Below are positions 62,942 through 64,000 of a DNA stretch of 64,000 nt, piece after piece. Made by a program: the position numbers and the translations under genes. The stretch is from Microbulbifer litoralis (GTDB lineage: Bacteria; Pseudomonadota; Gammaproteobacteria; Pseudomonadales; Cellvibrionaceae). The DNA lies in the NCBI RefSeq assembly GCF_023634065.1, contig NZ_JALKCV010000002.1:248001-312000 (forward strand), written 5' to 3'. The notes beneath the pieces are model-generated. The model made no database searches. It was given only the letters and a program-made list of their open reading frames with translations, and had not been told where the DNA came from. Within the stretch, counting starts at the first letter, position 1. Every line of letters begins with the position of its first letter.

Positions 62942-64000
62942 ATGGCCAGTATTTCATCCCTGGGTATCGGATCCGGCCTGGACCTGAACAGTCTCCTCGA
63001 CCAGCTGGAATCGTCGGAGCGCCAGCAACTGACGCCCATCGTTGCACAGCAGAACAGTTACGAAGCCAGGATCTCCGCCTTCGGCACCCTGGAAAGCGCA
63101 CTGTCCAAATTCCGCGATGCCGCGGCCGAGCTCGCCGATGCCGATACCTTCAGGGCGGTAAAAACCGAACTCTCCGGGGAATCCCTGTCGGTCAGTGCCG
63201 ACGAGGAGGCCGTGGTGGGCAGCTACGATATCGAGGTGACGCAGAAGGCGCGCAGCTACAGCGTCGCCACTGGCGGCGTGGCGGACAAGACCGAAAACCT
63301 CGGCGGCGGCAGCGTATCCTTCACGCTCGGCAACGGCGATAACTTCAGTGTGGATATCGGCGGCGACGACAGCTCGCTGGAGGATATCCGCGATGCCATC
63401 AACGACGCCGACGCCGGCGTCACCGCCTCGATCATCGACGACGGCAGCGACCAGCCCTACCGGCTGGTGCTGTCATCCACCGATACCGGCACCGATGCCG
63501 CCATCGAGTCGGTGGACTTCGGCGCGCTGTCCGGCAGCGTCAGTCTCGATACCGGGACCGAAGTCGCCGCCCGCAACGCCGAGTTGACCGTCAACGGTAT
63601 CGCCATCGAGAGCCAGGGCAACCGCGTGGAGGACGCCATCCAGGGTGTGACCCTGAATGTTTCCGAGACCGGCAGTGCCAACCTGGATATCACCCGCGAC
63701 AGCGGCTCGGTGGAGGGCGATATCGAGAACTTTGTCTCCGCCTACAACGACCTGCAGGAGACGATGTCCAGCCTGACTGACTACAACAGCGAATCCGGCA
63801 GCGCCGGCACCCTGCTCGGCAACGCCACCGTGCGCGGCGTGCAGACCCAGCTGCGCAACCTGATGGGCGACGCGGTGGACGGAGGCGAGTTCAGCACCCT
63901 GACGGACCTGGGCATCACCCTGCAACTGGACGGCACCCTGGAGCTGGACGAAGAGACCCTGGCCGAGGCGGTGGACAACCAGCTCGGCGATCTGGCCGAT
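62942..64000 (+). CDS. fliD: Flagellar filament cap protein FliD (3' truncated by window edge)
   Basis: The first 353 residues of the filament cap are visible, with the frame still open at the window end. The N-terminus MASISSLGIGSGLDLNSLLD and the following LESSERQQLTPIVAQQNSYEARISAFGTLESAL match FliD_N (key: GIGSGLDLNSLLDQL). Later segments DLQETMSSLTDYNSESG and GNATVRGVQTQLRNLM belong to FliD_C. Start is ATG 62942 after GAGG. fliS and fliT would be expected downstream, outside the window. Confidence 0.95.
   Translation, partial: MASISSLGIGSGLDLNSLLDQLESSERQQLTPIVAQQNSYEARISAFGTLESALSKFRDAAAELADADTFRAVKTELSGESLSVSADEEAVVGSYDIEVTQKARSYSVATGGVADKTENLGGGSVSFTLGNGDNFSVDIGGDDSSLEDIRDAINDADAGVTASIIDDGSDQPYRLVLSSTDTGTDAAIESVDFGALSGSVSLDTGTEVAARNAELTVNGIAIESQGNRVEDAIQGVTLNVSETGSANLDITRDSGSVEGDIENFVSAYNDLQETMSSLTDYNSESGSAGTLLGNATVRGVQTQLRNLMGDAVDGGEFSTLTDLGITLQLDGTLELDEETLAEAVDNQLGDLAD

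Overview
This is a GC-rich (roughly two-thirds G+C by eye) gammaproteobacterial chromosome segment. Its left flank, mlaA, a response-regulator/PP2C phosphatase, a STAS protein, transaldolase and dusA, resembles the gene order around vacJ and tal in Pseudomonas and relatives. I therefore place it in or near the Pseudomonadales/Cellvibrionales, genus unresolved. More than 40 kb is one large flagellar and chemotaxis locus.

Layout. 1-3.9 kb: the 3' end of hrpA, then a three-gene RiPP metallophore operon (hvfA precursor, hvfB multinuclear-iron oxidase, hvfC partner). 4-12.3 kb: mlaA, a response regulator-phosphatase with a STAS partner, a leftward terB/talB/dusA group, a decayed peptidoglycan-binding ORF, and a short GlpD-like oxidoreductase coupled to a GDPD-like protein with an altered active site. 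12.5-28.6 kb: motAB-cheAW-MCP-cheRB-MCP-cheYZ-flhBAE-fliA, all rightward. 28.8-31.9 kb: three leftward non-flagellar genes (TraF-like barrel, TonB C-terminal protein, EAL-HDOD protein). 32-43.5 kb: flgAMN leftward and flgBCDEFGHIJKL rightward. 43.6-55.1 kb: fliFGHIJKLMNOPQR leftward with divergent fliE. 55.2-61.5 kb: flaG, then a sulfotransferase, an acyltransferase and a TPR/GT41 glycosyltransferase (probable flagellin-modification cassette), and fliC. 62-64 kb: a YcgR-like PilZ brake and the start of fliD, cut by the window edge.

The flagellar gene order is of the enterobacterial type: motAB-cheAW, cheRBYZ-flhBAE, flgNMA|flgB-L, fliE|fliF-R. It has flhE and lacks flhF, flhG and fleQ at their usual polar-flagellum positions. 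flhDC is not in the window. Late genes are tied together by sigma-28 (FliA) promoters of the form TAAAG...-N11-GCCGATA-, seen upstream of motA, cheB, flgM, flaG, fliC, fliD and, less exactly, flgK. FliA and its anti-sigma factor FlgM are both encoded here.

Intergenic DNA carries two repeat classes: about ten GTAGCCCGGATG...GGAATCCGGG REP-like palindromes, often in inverted pairs, and a family of 75-172 bp elements with 12-bp terminal inverted repeats (CTCAAGTTTCGG / CCGAAACTTGAG). One element of the second class sits against flgH and has apparently replaced its normal translation start region. No rRNA, tRNA, CRISPR array, transposase or phage gene was seen.
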